A stretch of DNA of 64,000 bases from Massilia sp. 9I (lineage in GTDB: Bacteria; Pseudomonadota; Gammaproteobacteria; Burkholderiales; Burkholderiaceae_D): the NCBI RefSeq assembly GCF_902506415.1, contig NZ_LR733275.1, positions 4,564,176-4,628,175 of the forward strand. Direction: 5' to 3'. Shown piece by piece: positions 62,593 through 64,000 of this stretch; positions within the stretch are counted from its first letter, which is position 1, and each line of letters starts with the position of its first letter. Under the pieces are notes generated by a model. The model had not been told where the DNA came from. It saw only the letters and a program-made list of their open reading frames with translations, and searched no databases. The position numbers were made by a program, and so were the translations under genes.

Positions 62593-63036
62593 ATGTCCAA
62601 CGTCGTCAACGAATCGTCCTACCTGACCCTGCATTATCGGCTGGCCACCGCCGACGGTACTGATCTCATCACTACCTTCAACGGCACCCCGGCCACCTTG
62701 CTGCTGGGCCAGGGCCAGCTGGCTCCGTTCCTCGAGCAAAAACTGATCGGCCTGGAGGAGGGGGCGCACCAGACCTTCCAGCTCACCGCCGAGGAAGGCT
62801 TTGGCGAGCGCAACCCTGACCTGATCCAGCCGGTGTCGAAGGCGACCCTGGCGGAAAACTCGGTGCCCGATGCCGACTACAAGGTGGGCGAGCTGATCGA
62901 GTTCAATGCACCCAAGGGCGGCCGCTTCGCCGGCGTGCTGCTGGAAATGCGCGAGACCACCGCGCTGTTCGACTTCAATCACCCGCTGGCCGGCCAGGCC
63001 CTGCAGTTCGAAGTGAAACTGATTTCGGTTCTGTAA
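62593..63036 (+). CDS. fkpB: FKBP-type peptidyl-prolyl isomerase (SlpA/FkpB)
   Basis: A 147-residue SlyD/SlpA-like cis-trans prolyl isomerase. The FKBP fold with IF insert reads SYLTLHYRLATADGTDLITT, then LLGQGQLAPFLEQKLIGLEEG and EEGFGERNPDLIQPV; the end is FDFNHPLAGQALQFEVKLI. No signal peptide, so cytoplasmic. It lies 14 bases before ispH, the classical slpA-ispH pair. A TACAAT box near 62546 may be its promoter. Confidence 0.93.
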   Translation: MSNVVNESSYLTLHYRLATADGTDLITTFNGTPATLLLGQGQLAPFLEQKLIGLEEGAHQTFQLTAEEGFGERNPDLIQPVSKATLAENSVPDADYKVGELIEFNAPKGGRFAGVLLEMRETTALFDFNHPLAGQALQFEVKLISVL

Positions 63037-63050
63037 AACAGGAAACCTTC

Positions 63051-63992
63051 ATGGAAAACGAAATTCTGCTTGCCCAGCCGCGCGGCTTCTGCGCCGGCGT
63101 GGACCGCGCCATCGAGATCGTCGAGCGCGCCCTGCGCCAGTTCGGCGCGCCGATCTACGTGCGCCACGAAATCGTGCACAACGCCTATGTGGTGGAAGAC
63201 CTGCGCAGCAAGGGCGCGATCTTCATCGAGGAGCTCGAGGATGTCCCGGCCGGCAATACCCTGGTGTTCTCGGCCCACGGCGTCTCGAAAGCCGTGCGCC
63301 TGGATGCCGAGGCACGCGGCCTGACCATCTTCGACGCCACCTGTCCGCTGGTGACCAAGGTCCACGTGGAAGTGGCCAAGATGCGCAAGCAGGGCTGCGA
63401 GATCGTCATGATCGGCCACGACGGCCACCCTGAAGTCGAAGGCACCATGGGCCAGGCGGAAGAGGGCATGCACCTGGTCGAGACGGTGGCCGACGTGGCG
63501 ACGCTCCAGGTCAATAACCCGGACCAGCTGGCCTACGTGTCGCAGACCACGCTGTCGGTGGACGACACCGCCGACATCATCGCCGCGCTCAAGGCGCGCT
63601 TCCCGAACATCATCGAGCCGAAGAAGGGCGACATCTGCTACGCCACTACCAACCGCCAGGAAGCCGTCAAGTTTATGGCGCCGCAGGTGGAAGTCGTGGT
63701 CGTGGTCGGCAGCCCGAACAGCTCGAACTCGAACCGCCTGCGCGAAGTGGCGGACAAGATGGGCACCCCGGCCTACATGGTCGACAATGCCGCCGCCATC
63801 GATCCGCAATGGATCGTCGGCAAAAAGCGTATCGGCGTGACCGCCGGCGCCTCGGCGCCGGAAGTGCTGGTGCAGGCCGTGATCGACCGCCTCAAGGAAC
63901 TCGGTGCGGCCAGCGTGCGCGCGCTGGAAGGCGTGGAAGAGCACGTGGTGTTCCCGCTGCCGAAAGGCCTGGACGGCGCCAAGGCTGCGTAA
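63051..63992 (+). CDS. ispH: 4-hydroxy-3-methylbut-2-enyl diphosphate reductase
   Basis: A 313-residue IspH (LytB), the last step of the MEP pathway to IPP and DMAPP. Three cysteines for the iron-sulfur cluster are at C14 (PRGFCAGVDRA), C98 (FDATCPLVTKVH) and C196 (KGDICYATTNRQ). The conserved VVVGSPNSSNSNRL and GVTAGASAPEVLV follow. It ends eight bases before the window edge and is complete. Confidence 0.97.
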   Translation: MENEILLAQPRGFCAGVDRAIEIVERALRQFGAPIYVRHEIVHNAYVVEDLRSKGAIFIEELEDVPAGNTLVFSAHGVSKAVRLDAEARGLTIFDATCPLVTKVHVEVAKMRKQGCEIVMIGHDGHPEVEGTMGQAEEGMHLVETVADVATLQVNNPDQLAYVSQTTLSVDDTADIIAALKARFPNIIEPKKGDICYATTNRQEAVKFMAPQVEVVVVVGSPNSSNSNRLREVADKMGTPAYMVDNAAAIDPQWIVGKKRIGVTAGASAPEVLVQAVIDRLKELGAASVRALEGVEEHVVFPLPKGLDGAKAA

Positions 63993-64000
63993 AAATTCGT

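Overview
The window reads as a chromosomal segment of a GC-rich betaproteobacterium, most likely Oxalobacteraceae and close to Massilia. Reasons: protein sequences and gene order of Burkholderiales type (slpA/fkpB-ispH, rpmB-rpmG, holC, a pyruvate dehydrogenase operon whose E3 carries a lipoyl domain), a PEP-CTERM protein, a betaproteobacterial small Trp-rich protein, and dispersed inverted intergenic repeats. No rRNA, CRISPR array or prophage was seen. Two tRNA genes, both tRNA-Lys(TTT), are present.

Layout. 1-7 kb: the start of lgt (cut by the window edge), a LysR regulator, a small Trp-rich protein, a cytochrome c, a SIMPL protein, an FAD aromatic hydroxylase and a large NHL-repeat/M23-like fusion. 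7-12 kb: a REP-associated transposase between two inverted REP palindromes, then holC, prlC and folD. 12-18.3 kb: the aceE-aceF-lpdA operon. 18.5-22.3 kb: a four-gene operon of a DUF2141 protein, a Tat-exported carotenoid-oxygenase-like protein, a LytS-type kinase and a LytTR regulator. 23-28 kb: a TetR-controlled EmrA-EmrB-outer-membrane-factor pump with a clear operator and promoter. 28-36 kb: secreted and sensory proteins (YCF48-like, M49-like, degenerate chemoreceptor, HExxH protein, LEA/BON protein, HDOD protein, isochorismatase). 36-40.5 kb: PEP-CTERM protein, MFS transporter, YigZ-like protein, choice-of-anchor I lipoprotein.

40.6-49.4 kb is the accessory region. Two identical tRNA-Lys genes, each followed by the same kind of terminator, bracket about 8.6 kb. 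That stretch holds a secreted unknown, a membrane protein, an Rhs remnant, and then a VgrG spike, a phospholipase-D effector of Tle5 type and a small three-helix membrane protein. The last three look like a type VI secretion effector/immunity cassette, with visibly lower GC from about 46.5 kb. No T6SS structural genes are in the window, so the spike must use machinery encoded elsewhere.

49.4-64 kb returns to housekeeping: a GspE/PilB-type ATPase, a spermidine-synthase-like protein, a glycine-zipper protein, an orphan barstar, purN, an RsmB-type methyltransferase, an MscS channel, a desaturase, a DUF418 protein, rpmG/rpmB, radC, an FKBP isomerase and ispH. Functions are family-level calls made by reading translated sequence. 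No database search was run, and operons are inferred from spacing and overlap only.
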